A program made the position numbers and the translations under genes. Under the pieces are notes generated by a model. It saw nothing but the letters and a program-made list of their open reading frames with translations. It had not been told where the DNA came from and did no database searches. Of a stretch of DNA of 11,707 nt, positions 1-6,249 are shown one piece after another. Where the stretch lies: assembly GCA_934572325.1 (NCBI GenBank), contig CAKTKT010000057.1, positions 1 through 11,707 on the forward strand, given 5' to 3'. The DNA comes from an uncultured Oscillospiraceae bacterium. GTDB lineage: Bacteria; Bacillota; Clostridia; Oscillospirales; Oscillospiraceae. Position 1 is the stretch's first letter, and every line of letters begins with the position of its first letter.

Positions 1-350
1 GGGCTGTGCTTGCGTGGCGTGGAGCCGCAAGCGCAGGTCTGGTTTCATCAGCAGACAGGGCGTATATGAAAGCCCCCGTCCCTCGACCTACGCTCCGACT
101 TGTGGACAAAGTGTCCCGAAGTGTGGCCACATTCCCAGAAAAGCAGCAGGACAGCGGGCAAGCGTCAAGGCTGAAATGAACGAGTTTACACCCGGCCTTG
201 ACCGCCGCCCACCGTCCCGCTGAATGGGTGGACAAGGCGGCCAATCCTCCGAAGTACTTGGTCGCCCTCTTTCTGATTTTGGAGCGTTTCTTTTTTCAAA
301 ATTGAAATGGGCGGGAAGCCATTTTAGGGCTTTCCCGCCTTGATTTCCCA
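1..350. other. Noncoding mobile-element DNA, possible oriT region
   Basis: I see no convincing gene here; open frames on both strands lack ribosome binding sites and recognisable domains. The stretch is rich in short symmetric motifs: the palindrome TGTGGCCACA at 123-132, two copies of GTGGACAA (102-109 and 228-235), the direct repeat AAGTGT either side of 116, and AAGTACTT at 252-259. It ends in the hairpin at 310-339 and is followed at once by the nested inverted repeat at 353-435. Clusters of inverted repeats beside mobilisation genes are typical of transfer origins. The oriT assignment is inference, since no relaxase gene is visible. Confidence 0.3.
310..339. repeat. GC-rich hairpin in mobile-element noncoding DNA
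   Basis: GGCGGGAA at 310-317 pairs with TTCCCGCC at 332-339. After a one-base bulge (331), GCC at 318-320 pairs with GGC at 328-330, leaving a 7-base loop. There is no T-tract on either side, so it is not a typical intrinsic terminator. It may be part of a transfer-origin structure. Confidence 0.55.
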
Positions 351-770
351 TCAGCAAAGACAGGCGGGACTGTCAACGGCGGCGCATGAAATGCGCCGTT
401 CATCTTGACCGTTGACTGGCCCGGCTGTCTTTGCTATTGAGAAAACAATAGTTGCCTGCCTTGCCGCAGCGTGATCCTGATAGGACCTGGAAGGGAAAGA
501 ATACTGCATTGCCGGTCCTGCCAGAGCGTTTACCGCTTCCACAAGGCCGTATCCCCGAATCTCCATGAGATAATCAAGAGCGTTAATCCGTTTTCCGCGG
601 CTGTTCCAGTACCAGTAATTCTTTGCTGTGACATAGACAAGGCTGTCATGTTCTCTGTGCCGGTAGTTGGGTCCGTCACGCTTCAATACGCCGCGTTCGT
701 GCCGTTCCAGATAGGCAAACAGATCCGCCTCCCGCGCCTGCCTGATCTGCTCCTTGGTTACGCCGGGCAT
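351..770 (-). pseudogene. 3'-truncated DUF3991/TOPRIM-type mobile-element gene
   Basis: The open frame encodes 139 residues. Residues 1-87 read like the N-terminus of the DUF3991/TOPRIM-domain proteins of Tn1549-type elements, for example YRHREHDSLVYV followed by YWYWNSRGKRINALDYLMEI. After EAVNALAG the similarity I can recognise fades. The last ~25 codons run through a long inverted repeat (353-435), so the true C-terminus, including any TOPRIM catalytic domain, is missing. Members are usually over 300 residues. The gene lies 74 bases downstream of the initiator-like gene on the same strand. Its apparent ATG at 770 has no ribosome binding site at normal distance; the good one (AGGAGG, 805-810) serves an ATG at 796 in another frame. 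A small frameshift near the start or translational coupling would explain this. Confidence 0.6.
353..435. repeat. Nested inverted repeat: 27-bp arms around an 8-bp hairpin
   Basis: The outer arms 353-379 and 409-435 are complementary at 24 of 27 positions. They begin AGCAAAGACAG on one side and end CTGTCTTTGCT on the other. Between them, CGGCGCAT (380-387) and ATGCGCCG (391-398) form a perfect 8-bp stem with a GAA loop. The spacer 399-408 is unpaired. The structure overlaps the 3' end of the truncated DUF3991 frame and has no T-tract. It could be a relaxase or replication-protein site, a small palindromic insertion, or a conserved part of the element's oriT; the sequence does not decide. Confidence 0.75.
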
Positions 771-796
771 GGCTTTCTTGCGGCTTTACTTTTCAT
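758..796 (-). CDS. Possible 12-codon leader ORF overlapping the DUF3991 start
   Basis: An ATG at 796 has an excellent ribosome binding site (AGGAGG at 805-810, 8 bases upstream). It opens a frame of only 12 codons, MKSKAARKPCPA, ending in TAA at 758-760. This overlaps the ATG at 770 of the downstream fragment by 13 bases in another frame. Either it is a coupled leader, or the original protein began at 796 and a small indel separated MKSKAARKP from PGVTKEQ. The second reading fits the general decay of the element. Confidence 0.3.
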   Translation of the reverse strand: MKSKAARKPCPA

Positions 797-844
797 ACAG
801 CGCACCTCCTTCCTCGAATTCATATTTTTCAGCGCCTTGCGGCG

Positions 845-1726
845 CTAAGTGCCGTACAGGTCGTGATTGACTTCCGCCCTGTAATAGCTGTCCATCGTAG
901 CCGGAGAATTAAAAAGAGCCGTCAGCAGGTAAGCCTTGATATTCCCGACCTTGGTTGTGTTCCTGTCGATACAGTCGAACACATACTCAACGTGCATGGG
1001 ACCTACTTTAAGCAGACGACTCTTGACGATCTCACGGGGGAACTCGTCACCGGCAATACGGATATATGGTCTTTTTGAGATCACGGCTTCCAGCATGAGC
1101 TCCACGACCTCGTCCATGCGTTCCTCGCCGTGACGCTCGCAGAGAATGTCATACTCGATGTTCGTCATAATGAGATCACGATAAGCGTTTGCCTCATCCA
1201 TCCAATCCATCTGATCCTGTGTTTCTGAGTTATATTCTCTTTCTCCCGCTTTAGGATAGATTGATTGATGCGTACTTGATATATCCGTATTTTCTTTTTC
1301 TGTTTTTGGTCTATTAGTATTTAATTGGGCGTGGTTTTCCTGTTCAGGTTTTACCTGTTCTGGAAAAGCCTGTCCTGGATTTACCTGTCTTGGATTTTCC
1401 CGTTTAGGTGAATTCGGCGGTATATCAAGGGTTACGGGCTGCTCGTGGATCGTGTACTCAATATCTCCGAGCCGTCCGTTTGGCAGCCTGATACGCTCCC
1501 TTGTGAGGTATCCCTGCTGTTCCAGCTCTTTTAGAGCCGTGGATATGGCGTCTATGCCGTCCTTGCAGATATGGGCCAATCCTTTGGTCGTATAGTCCCA
1601 ATCCTCCGGCAGCGAAAGCATGAGGGACAGGAGCCCTTTTGCTTTCAGCGATAGTTTCCTGTTGCGCAAGTGGTGATTGCACATGATCGTAAAGTCCTTT
1701 GTCTTTTCAACTCTAAATACGGCCAT
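845..1726 (-). CDS. HTH/DUF6017 replication-initiator-like protein of a conjugative element
   Basis: This 293-residue protein has three parts. Residues ~1-95 form a winged-helix DNA-binding region (KTKDFTIM, LSLKAKGLLSLMLSLP, then ALKELEQQGYL) like those of mobile-element and phage replication initiators. Residues ~105-150 are a polar linker containing five 5-residue repeats (110-134, pattern xNPxQ). Residues ~180-293 match the DUF6017-type C-terminus found in Tn1549-family RepA proteins, ending near YLLTALFNSPATMDSYYRAE. The start at 1726 is supported by AAGGAGG at 1733-1739. Its likely role is initiating replication of the excised circle or controlling its copy number. It is the only complete gene of the element in view. 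It lies downstream of a long leader region that includes a hairpin at 1764-1797. Confidence 0.75.
   Translation of the reverse strand: MAVFRVEKTKDFTIMCNHHLRNRKLSLKAKGLLSLMLSLPEDWDYTTKGLAHICKDGIDAISTALKELEQQGYLTRERIRLPNGRLGDIEYTIHEQPVTLDIPPNSPKRENPRQVNPGQAFPEQVKPEQENHAQLNTNRPKTEKENTDISSTHQSIYPKAGEREYNSETQDQMDWMDEANAYRDLIMTNIEYDILCERHGEERMDEVVELMLEAVISKRPYIRIAGDEFPREIVKSRLLKVGPMHVEYVFDCIDRNTTKVGNIKAYLLTALFNSPATMDSYYRAEVNHDLYGT
1325..1399 (-). repeat. Five tandem 15-bp iteron-like repeats inside the initiator gene
   Basis: On the coding strand the units are GAAAATCCAAGACAG (1385-1399), GTAAATCCAGGACAG (1370-1384), GCTTTTCCAGAACAG (1355-1369), GTAAAACCTGAACAG (1340-1354) and the degenerate GAAAACCACGCCCAA (1325-1339). 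They encode ENPRQ, VNPGQ, AFPEQ, VKPEQ and ENHAQ. Known RepA_N-type initiators carry their replication origin as repeats in the middle of the rep gene, so these are candidate iterons. They could instead be only a flexible repetitive linker. Confidence 0.7.
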
Positions 1727-1763
1727 CCTGATCCTCCTTTCCTCGGTCGTTTATATATAGCGA

Positions 1764-1797
1764 AAGGGCGCTCCATCCGGTTAGACGAAACGCCCTT
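1764..1797 (-). promoter_or_regulatory. Hairpin in the leader of the initiator gene
   Basis: On the minus strand AAGGGCG (1797-1791) pairs with CGCCCTT (1770-1764), a perfect 7-bp stem with a 20-base loop. It lies between a possible leader peptide and the ribosome binding site of the initiator gene. It has no following T-tract. A role in controlling initiator expression is inference. Confidence 0.4.
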
Positions 1798-1834
1798 AGG
1801 CAGTAGCAGCCATGGCATGACCGCACATATTCAA
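1796..1834 (-). CDS. Possible 12-residue leader peptide upstream of the initiator gene
   Basis: A TTG at 1834, with AGGA nine bases upstream, would start a peptide read as MNMCGHAMAATA. Its TAA stop (1796-1798) overlaps the 5' arm of the hairpin at 1764-1797. A short ORF ending inside a stem is the arrangement seen in attenuation-type leaders. An ATG at 1828 is an alternative start but has poorer spacing. Nothing shows that it is translated. Confidence 0.25.
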   Translation of the reverse strand: MNMCGHAMAATA

Positions 1835-1865
1835 TTTGTTCTTTCCTTTACAGCCTCCTTTATTT

Positions 1866-2033
1866 TCAGATTTTCGCGTCAGTTTCAATGTTGGAAAAGG
1901 AATTGAAGTGACTGCGACAAACGCTCAAACCCATTGAAAATACAGGCTTTTCCCGTTTGTCTTTATTATACCGTAGCGGCATAATTTTGCCACCAATCCC
2001 TTTGGGCTTACAAGTATTTTGAAAAAAAGACAT
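1866..2033 (-). pseudogene. 5' stub of a class I SAM-dependent methyltransferase gene
   Basis: The start at ATG 2033 has a GGGAG site 8 bases upstream and a strong promoter at 2072-2100. The first 18 residues, MSFFQNTCKPKGIGGKIM, look like the conserved N-terminus of small SAM-dependent methyltransferases, a common cargo in Clostridia conjugative elements. From about position 1980 the frame continues into unrelated sequence and stops at 1866, with no SAM-binding glycine motif. This marks a deletion joining the stub to the initiator's upstream region. The family assignment rests on a short stretch only. Confidence 0.5.
1965..1992 (-). promoter_or_regulatory. Candidate promoter for the initiator gene
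   Basis: On the minus strand a perfect TATAAT (1970-1965) is preceded, after 16 bases, by TGGCAA (1992-1987), a poor -35 element. It lies just inside the probable deletion junction at about 1980. Transcription from here would give a leader of about 230 bases before the initiator gene. Confidence 0.35.
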
Positions 2034-2071
2034 ACACAATGCTCCCTTCATAGTTATCTTTAGCTAACCAC

Positions 2072-2100
2072 ATTATATCACACTCTCTTTTTGCGGACAA
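2072..2100 (-). promoter_or_regulatory. Sigma-70-type promoter for the methyltransferase stub
   Basis: On the minus strand, TTGTCC (2100-2095), a 17-base spacer and a perfect TATAAT (2077-2072) lie about 40 bases upstream of the ATG at 2033. With the methyltransferase truncated, this promoter may now drive the initiator gene downstream. Confidence 0.65.
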
Positions 2101-2175
2101 CGAGAATTTTATTTCCTTTTTTCTCTTTACTCTTTATGATTACTTTCCCACCTGCTTAATCATCTTCTTCGCTAA

Positions 2176-2319
2176 CTGCTGGAACAGGTCAGCCAGATTT
2201 ACGGCTACCTCGACACCTGGGAGAATGTATCCTTTGACGACAAGCGGCGGGTGATGGACTTGATGATTACCATCATAGCCGCCACAAGCGACAGTTTGAA
2301 CATCACATGGAAAATCTGA
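2176..2319 (+). pseudogene. C-terminal remnant of a large serine recombinase
   Basis: Forty-seven codons end in TGA at 2317-2319. The peptide starts LLEQVSQIYGYLDTWENV and closes with SLNITWKI, which resembles the C-termini of TndX/TnpX-type large serine recombinases of conjugative transposons. A TAA sits in frame immediately upstream (2173-2175), and no catalytic or zinc-ribbon domain is present in the window. It cannot act as an integrase. It marks the element's right end, since the recombinase gene normally lies next to an attachment site. The opposite strand also has an open frame here but lacks any recognisable domain. Confidence 0.6.
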
Positions 2320-2343
2320 CGGGCGGAACCCCTCCCGTCAGAT
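2311..2343 (-). terminator. Hairpin terminator of the GT/phosphodiester glycosidase operon
   Basis: ATCTGACGGG (2314-2323) and CCCGTCAGAT (2334-2343) form a perfect 10-bp stem with a 10-base loop. Read on the minus strand, the stem runs directly into TTTT (2314-2311), which suits an intrinsic terminator for the operon ending at 2377. On the plus strand no T-tract follows. The stem contains the recombinase stop codon, so it belongs to the mobile element and may have been co-opted by the chromosomal operon. Confidence 0.55.
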
Positions 2344-2376
2344 ACCTACCCTGTGTAGACCCTTGTAAACTGTACT

Positions 2377-3477
2377 TTACTTCTTTTGTGAGAACACCCA
2401 TTCGCGCTGTATCTGATAGCTGATGAAGAAGAGGCAGATGTCCACGGCGAACTTGATAAGCGTGGCGATTATCGGCAGGGAGTTGGCAAGCAGCCCGTTT
2501 ATCAGCGTCACAAGTCCGGCGGATACGAGCATCTGCGGGATGCACAGGCAGTAGTAGCGCGCCAGCGCGCGCTTGTAGCTCTTGTGGTTGTCAAACACCA
2601 CGGAGTTGTTCGCGTTGAAGTTGGCGAACGACGAGAGCGCGCGGGCGACCGCCGTGGCGAGAAGCTCCGCATATTTTCCGGCTGCCGCGCCGAAAAAGCG
2701 CATCATCAGATAGAAAATGGTCAGGTCAATGAGCGTCGAGCCGACGGAGCTCAAAAGGAACTTGAACATGACCTTGAATATCCGCCATGAGTCCTTCACC
2801 GCGTCATAGTGGGAGCTGTAATCCTCCGGATCGTAGACGGTGGTGATGGGCTGCTCGGAAAAGCCGATGCCCATGCGCTTCATGTTCAGCAGCATATTCG
2901 TCTCATACTCGAAGCGCTCGCCCTCAATGCCGCAGAATGCGCGCAGGTATTGAGCGGGGATCGCGCGCAGACCCGTCTGCGTGTCGGAGAGGCGTATGCC
3001 GTAGCATATGCGGAAAAGCCGCGCCGTGGTCTTGTTGCCGGCGACACTGCGCGGCGGAACGCCGGGGGAGTTGAAGTCCCTACAGCCGAGCACGACCCTG
3101 TCGCCCTCGCGCAGCATACGCTCGCCGCAGGCGATGATGTCGTCAACAAGGTGCTGCCCGTCGCCGTCGATGGTGATAACGCCGCGAAGCTCCGGCAGCT
3201 TGTCCGCCACGTACTCGAACGCGGTTTTCAGCGCGCGCCCCTTGCCGCGGTTGACGCCGTGGCTGAGCACCACGAGCTCGGGGTGCGCCTGCTGCGCTTG
3301 GGTGAAATACGTCTCATGCTCGTCGTCGCTGCCGTCGTTGACGACGATGATGTGCTCAAACCCGCGTTCGGCAAGAGCATCGACCACGCCGAGAAACTTC
3401 CTGTCCGGATTGAGCGAGGGGAGGATTACCGCAAGGGAGCTGAGACAAAGCTGCCTTGCGTCCGTGTTTTCTTCCAT
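2377..3477 (-). CDS. GT2 polyprenyl-phosphate glycosyltransferase fused to a GtrA membrane domain
   Basis: The 366-residue protein starts at ATG 3477, with GGAGG five bases upstream; an in-frame ATG at 3612 lies inside the upstream gene and is rejected. Residues ~13-230 are a GT2 domain of the dolichol-phosphate-mannose-synthase type: nucleotide-binding NDGSDD (47-52), NRGKG (76-80), the metal-binding DGDGQH (104-109), SDTQTGLR (164-171) and RFEYE (188-192). Residues ~238-362 are a hydrophobic GtrA-type domain with about four membrane segments. Such fusions load a sugar onto undecaprenyl phosphate and help move it across the membrane for envelope polymer modification. The sugar is not readable. 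It is the last gene of a three-gene operon, 11 bases after the preceding stop, and its C-terminus abuts the mobile element but looks intact. Confidence 0.88.
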   Translation of the reverse strand: MEENTDARQLCLSSLAVILPSLNPDRKFLGVVDALAERGFEHIIVVNDGSDDEHETYFTQAQQAHPELVVLSHGVNRGKGRALKTAFEYVADKLPELRGVITIDGDGQHLVDDIIACGERMLREGDRVVLGCRDFNSPGVPPRSVAGNKTTARLFRICYGIRLSDTQTGLRAIPAQYLRAFCGIEGERFEYETNMLLNMKRMGIGFSEQPITTVYDPEDYSSHYDAVKDSWRIFKVMFKFLLSSVGSTLIDLTIFYLMMRFFGAAAGKYAELLATAVARALSSFANFNANNSVVFDNHKSYKRALARYYCLCIPQMLVSAGLVTLINGLLANSLPIIATLIKFAVDICLFFISYQIQREWVFSQKK

Positions 3478-3488
3478 TTCTGCCTCCG

Positions 3489-4619
3489 TTATACCAGAGA
3501 TACGGCGCGCAGCTCCGTGCCGTTGTCGAGAACAAGGATCTTGAGGTTGTTCACATCGTGCTGTTCGCCCACGCCGGAGGTGATGGAGGTCGTCTCCGTC
3601 GTCACGTCGCACACGTAGTAGCCCTCGCCGATGTCGATGGCGCTGTTGAGCACGTAGCTGTCAACGGAGTAGCTGTTCGTGTGCGCCCAGCCCAGACCGT
3701 CAAGCGCTTCAAACAGGCGCTTGTCGAGGTCGCTGCCCGCAACGACATAGTTTTGAAGCTCCGCATATCCGCCGCTGGAGTATTTGCCGAGTATGCCGGA
3801 GATGTACTTCGAGTACGGCTCTATGAACTTCTGGCAGAAAGCGTCAAGGCGGCTGAGCGTCGCCTCGTCGCAGGGCTTGATATACTGCGAGTCGTCGCGG
3901 TCGGGGTCAACGGTGTATTCGCTGCCGCTCTCGTCATATATCATGGGGTCGATGTGCCCGATGATGTTGTCGAAGCGGTAGGTCACTTTTTTCGGGAGGT
4001 TGGGGTTGATGCTGTAATAGCTCTTGAGGCAGTCGAACTGGATGCCGTCCTCTATTATATATTCCGGACCGAGCGTGTGCCCGTTGAGGGAGACGCTGTA
4101 GCTCTCTGGGATAGTGACCTGAACGGAGGTATAAAGACCGGTGAAGTCAAACTCCTCCTTGGCGATGAGCCACGGGCGCAGGTCATATGGCAGACTGACG
4201 TCCTTGCCGTAGAGCTTGAAGTTGGAATCCTTTGTCTCGTCGCGCTTGAGATACACCTTGCCGAAGCTGCTGTCGCCGCAGAGGATGGCGTAGGCGTTCA
4301 TGCCAGGCTCGTCGCTGCTCGTGCGGGCATAGGTGATCTCGCCGTTGAGGATTTCGCGCACAGCCTCCTGCACCTCCTCGTCCGTCTGCACCTCGTGCGG
4401 CATGGAGGAGATGGTTTCCGCCACGCCCTCGTCGAAGAGGTTCTGGTTGAGTCCGGCGATGTATTTGTCAACGACCGGCTCCGGCATAGACGCCTGATAC
4501 TGCTCGGCAAAGCTCCACACCGCCTTGAGCGCGAGCACCGCGAGCGCGGAGAGCACACCGGCGTATATCAGCAGGCACGCCCAATATATGACCTTGCCGT
4601 GTTTGTTTCTTTTTGACAT
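3489..4619 (-). CDS. Membrane-anchored extracytoplasmic protein of unknown function
   Basis: I do not recognise this 376-residue protein. Residues ~10-34 form one hydrophobic segment after a basic N-terminus (MSKRNKHGK), giving a type II membrane anchor with about 340 residues outside. The outer part is acidic and rich in Tyr, Ser and Asp, with no catalytic signature I can name. Its last ~60 residues (from about YYVCDVTTE) look like a small beta-rich domain. The start at 4619 has GAGGT about nine bases upstream. The gene sits 18 bases after the phosphodiester glycosidase and 11 bases before the glycosyltransferase, so the three are almost certainly co-transcribed. A role in envelope polymer synthesis or remodelling is inferred from neighbours only. 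Confidence 0.8.
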   Translation of the reverse strand: MSKRNKHGKVIYWACLLIYAGVLSALAVLALKAVWSFAEQYQASMPEPVVDKYIAGLNQNLFDEGVAETISSMPHEVQTDEEVQEAVREILNGEITYARTSSDEPGMNAYAILCGDSSFGKVYLKRDETKDSNFKLYGKDVSLPYDLRPWLIAKEEFDFTGLYTSVQVTIPESYSVSLNGHTLGPEYIIEDGIQFDCLKSYYSINPNLPKKVTYRFDNIIGHIDPMIYDESGSEYTVDPDRDDSQYIKPCDEATLSRLDAFCQKFIEPYSKYISGILGKYSSGGYAELQNYVVAGSDLDKRLFEALDGLGWAHTNSYSVDSYVLNSAIDIGEGYYVCDVTTETTSITSGVGEQHDVNNLKILVLDNGTELRAVSLV

Positions 4620-4637
4620 CTGGCACTTACCTCGCTA

Positions 4638-5744
4638 TCATTTGAAAAGCCACGCGGAGGGGAGGGGGCGCGCGCCGTGCTGACTGGAGTTGCGGTTGAC
4701 GTACTCGCCGTCGAAGTACATGCTCGTGGACGAGCCGCCGTCCATGTTTATCGCGTTGACCGCGCCGTGGTCGAGCATGATGCTCTGGCAGTCGGCATAC
4801 GTCGCGCCCATGCTGTGTACCTGCCGCCCGTCTATCACGAGCATCAGCACAGCGCCGTCGGCGCGCTGACCGATGGCGGTGCGCGGGTTCACGCCGCTTT
4901 GGAACGAATTGGGGTCAGCCGGCTCACCGTTCATGATGAGTATGGGGCCGAAGGAAACGCCGTTATGTATGCCGTGCATTTCCGCGCCGTACAGGTCATA
5001 GTAGCCGACGTACATCAAGCCGTCGTCGTCAAAGCCGATGAAAATGCTCGTGTCGTCCGTCTTGCCGACGCTCTTGCCGTCAACGAGGGTCAGCCCCTCC
5101 GGCACGCCGCCGAGCCCCGTGCCGCCGTTGTCCTGGAAGCCGCCGGCGTTGATGCCGCCGAGCGCGTCGTATTTATTGACCATCTCCTCAAGCGTCAGCC
5201 CCACGCTGCCGTAGTTGTCCGGCGCGCCGAGGATTACGCGCTTGGGGTCGAGCACCGTGATGAGGTAGCCCGAGTAGCCGCCGCTGGAGATTTGCTCAAG
5301 TATGATGCCGTCGCCGTCCTCGTCCTCTGCGTATACGACGGGCGTGTCCGACGTGTCGGCGTCGGCGCTGCCTATCTTGACGAGGGAGGAGTCGAAATTC
5401 TTTATCGTGTCGGCGCTCTGCGTAGAGCGCAGCTCGGCGACCTCGCTCTCCGTGAGGAAGAGGTTCGCCATGAAGTCGAAGCGGCGCGTCTCCTGCATCG
5501 TGCGCACGAACATATTCGTCAGCGACTCGGACGGACCGCGCTCAAGCACGTAGACAAGCCCGAGCCCCGCGCAGCCGAGCACCAGCACCGTCACCAGCAT
5601 GAAGCCGAATATGCGGTCAAGCGTCGCCATGACGCGGCGGTTCTTCGCCCTTTTCAGCTTCATCTCGCGCTCGACCTTGGGATTCACGGCATCCTCGCGG
5701 TCGATATATTCAATTTTGCTCTTGCTGTCAAAGTTTTTTTTCAT
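4638..5744 (-). CDS. Membrane-anchored phosphodiester glycosidase (NAGPA-family domain)
   Basis: The 368-residue protein starts at ATG 5744, which has GGAGGT ten bases upstream; an earlier in-frame ATG overlaps that site and is unlikely. A basic cytoplasmic stretch (to ~residue 40) precedes one membrane segment (~45-67), so the catalytic domain is outside. Residues ~170-368 match the NAGPA/phosphodiester glycosidase family: INAGGFQDNGG, then NPRTAIGQRADG, and the hallmark MDGGSSTSM from residue 334, followed by ARPLPSAWLF. Family members cleave sugars attached through phosphodiester bonds, including the mammalian uncovering enzyme and bacterial homologues thought to act on envelope glycopolymers. 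It is the first gene of an operon with a promoter at 5823-5851. The bacterial substrate is unknown here. Confidence 0.88.
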   Translation of the reverse strand: MKKNFDSKSKIEYIDREDAVNPKVEREMKLKRAKNRRVMATLDRIFGFMLVTVLVLGCAGLGLVYVLERGPSESLTNMFVRTMQETRRFDFMANLFLTESEVAELRSTQSADTIKNFDSSLVKIGSADADTSDTPVVYAEDEDGDGIILEQISSGGYSGYLITVLDPKRVILGAPDNYGSVGLTLEEMVNKYDALGGINAGGFQDNGGTGLGGVPEGLTLVDGKSVGKTDDTSIFIGFDDDGLMYVGYYDLYGAEMHGIHNGVSFGPILIMNGEPADPNSFQSGVNPRTAIGQRADGAVLMLVIDGRQVHSMGATYADCQSIMLDHGAVNAINMDGGSSTSMYFDGEYVNRNSSQHGARPLPSAWLFK

Positions 5745-5822
5745 ATCTGCTCTTACCTCCATACAGGAAAATTCACGCAAAAAGAGCGCACTGCAGCACA
5801 ATACTGATTCACATACGCGGGT

Positions 5823-5851
5823 ATTTTATCACACGCGACAGGCTATGACAA
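5823..5851 (-). promoter_or_regulatory. Promoter of the phosphodiester glycosidase operon
   Basis: On the minus strand TTGTCA (5851-5846), a 17-base spacer ending GTGTGA, and TAAAAT (5828-5823) form a near-consensus sigma-70-type promoter 79 bases upstream of the ATG at 5744. The -10 region TGTGATAAAAT is identical to that of the CooC promoter at 9709-9737. Confidence 0.75.
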
Positions 5852-5895
5852 GCGATATTTCCTTAAATTCATCATTACGCCATATGTTTCCGCGC

Positions 5896-5933
5896 AAAAA
5901 AGCCCGGAAGCGCCGCTATTTAGACGCTTCCGG
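5896..5933 (-). terminator. Intrinsic terminator of the dehydratase operon
   Basis: On the minus strand CCGGAAGCG (5933-5925), a 12-base loop and CGCTTCCGG (5912-5904) form a perfect 9-bp stem followed by GC and then six T (5901-5896). It lies 28 bases past the stop of the gene at 5962 and before the next promoter, so it insulates the two minus-strand operons. Confidence 0.9.
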
Positions 5934-5961
5934 AGAAGATTGTGTTCCCTGTATACGCTTT

Positions 5962-6228
5962 TCAGAATTTCACAAAGCCCGTCGCAGAGCCGAGGGGGTA
6001 GCCGAGCGTCCACGCGCACTCGCCGCACTCCGGACAGCTCGCGCCCTCGTCGCTGAGCTTTTTCACGCGCGACTCCGCGCGCATGAGGTACATATTGCTC
6101 TTGTCGAGATAGCGGCATTTTGAGCAGAAGCAGAGGTAATTGGCAAAGCTGTCAAAAATGTCGTTCTCGCGGTTGAGCTTTTCCTCCGCCGTGAGCGGGC
6201 GGGGAGTGATGTTGCCGTTTTTCTGCAT
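5962..6228 (-). CDS. Small six-cysteine protein (zinc-ribbon or rubredoxin-like)
   Basis: The 88-residue protein starts at ATG 6228, with GGGAGG nine bases upstream. It has cysteines at 33, 35 and 38 (CFCSKC) and at 65, 68 and 71 (CPECGEC), a paired arrangement typical of zinc ribbons and, by its CPxCG piece, also of rubredoxin-like iron sites. There is no signal peptide or membrane segment. It is the last gene of the dehydratase operon, 21 bases after the 52-residue membrane peptide and 28 bases before the terminator. If it binds iron it could pass electrons; if zinc, it is structural or regulatory. I do not recognise a named family. Confidence 0.75.
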   Translation of the reverse strand: MQKNGNITPRPLTAEEKLNRENDIFDSFANYLCFCSKCRYLDKSNMYLMRAESRVKKLSDEGASCPECGECAWTLGYPLGSATGFVKF

Positions 6229-6249
6229 ACCGTTGCGCCTCCCAGCAGG

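Larger units (their letters stand above)
1..2343. mobile_element. Decayed right end of a Tn1549-like integrative conjugative element
   Basis: The stretch contains a DUF3991/TOPRIM-type gene fragment, an HTH/DUF6017 initiator-like gene, a methyltransferase stub and the C-terminus of a large serine recombinase. Such genes travel together in Tn1549-type conjugative elements of Clostridia. It is visibly lower in GC than the genes from 2377 onward. The recombinase tail at 2176-2319 followed by a chromosomal-looking gene at 2377 puts the right boundary between about 2320 and 2376. The left boundary is outside the window. Three of the four recognisable protein genes are truncated, so this copy is degraded, although relaxase and transfer genes could lie further left. 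No attachment-site duplication can be identified with only one end visible. Confidence 0.7.

Noticed and set aside
14..357. Open frames on both strands at the left edge
   Set aside because: They overlap each other, lack ribosome sites and domains, and lie in a palindrome-rich stretch typical of noncoding mobile-element DNA.
1325..1399. CRISPR array
   Set aside because: The 15-bp units are directly adjacent without spacers and lie in frame inside a coding sequence.
2147..2290. A minus-strand frame ending ADLFQQLAKKMIKQVGK
   Set aside because: It reads plausibly but is antisense to the serine-recombinase C-terminus, which fits a known protein end better; there is no start or domain to support it.
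3456..5807. Long plus-strand frames opposite the envelope operon
   Set aside because: They mirror the third-position GC of the real minus-strand genes, which carry recognisable motifs, ribosome sites and operon spacing.
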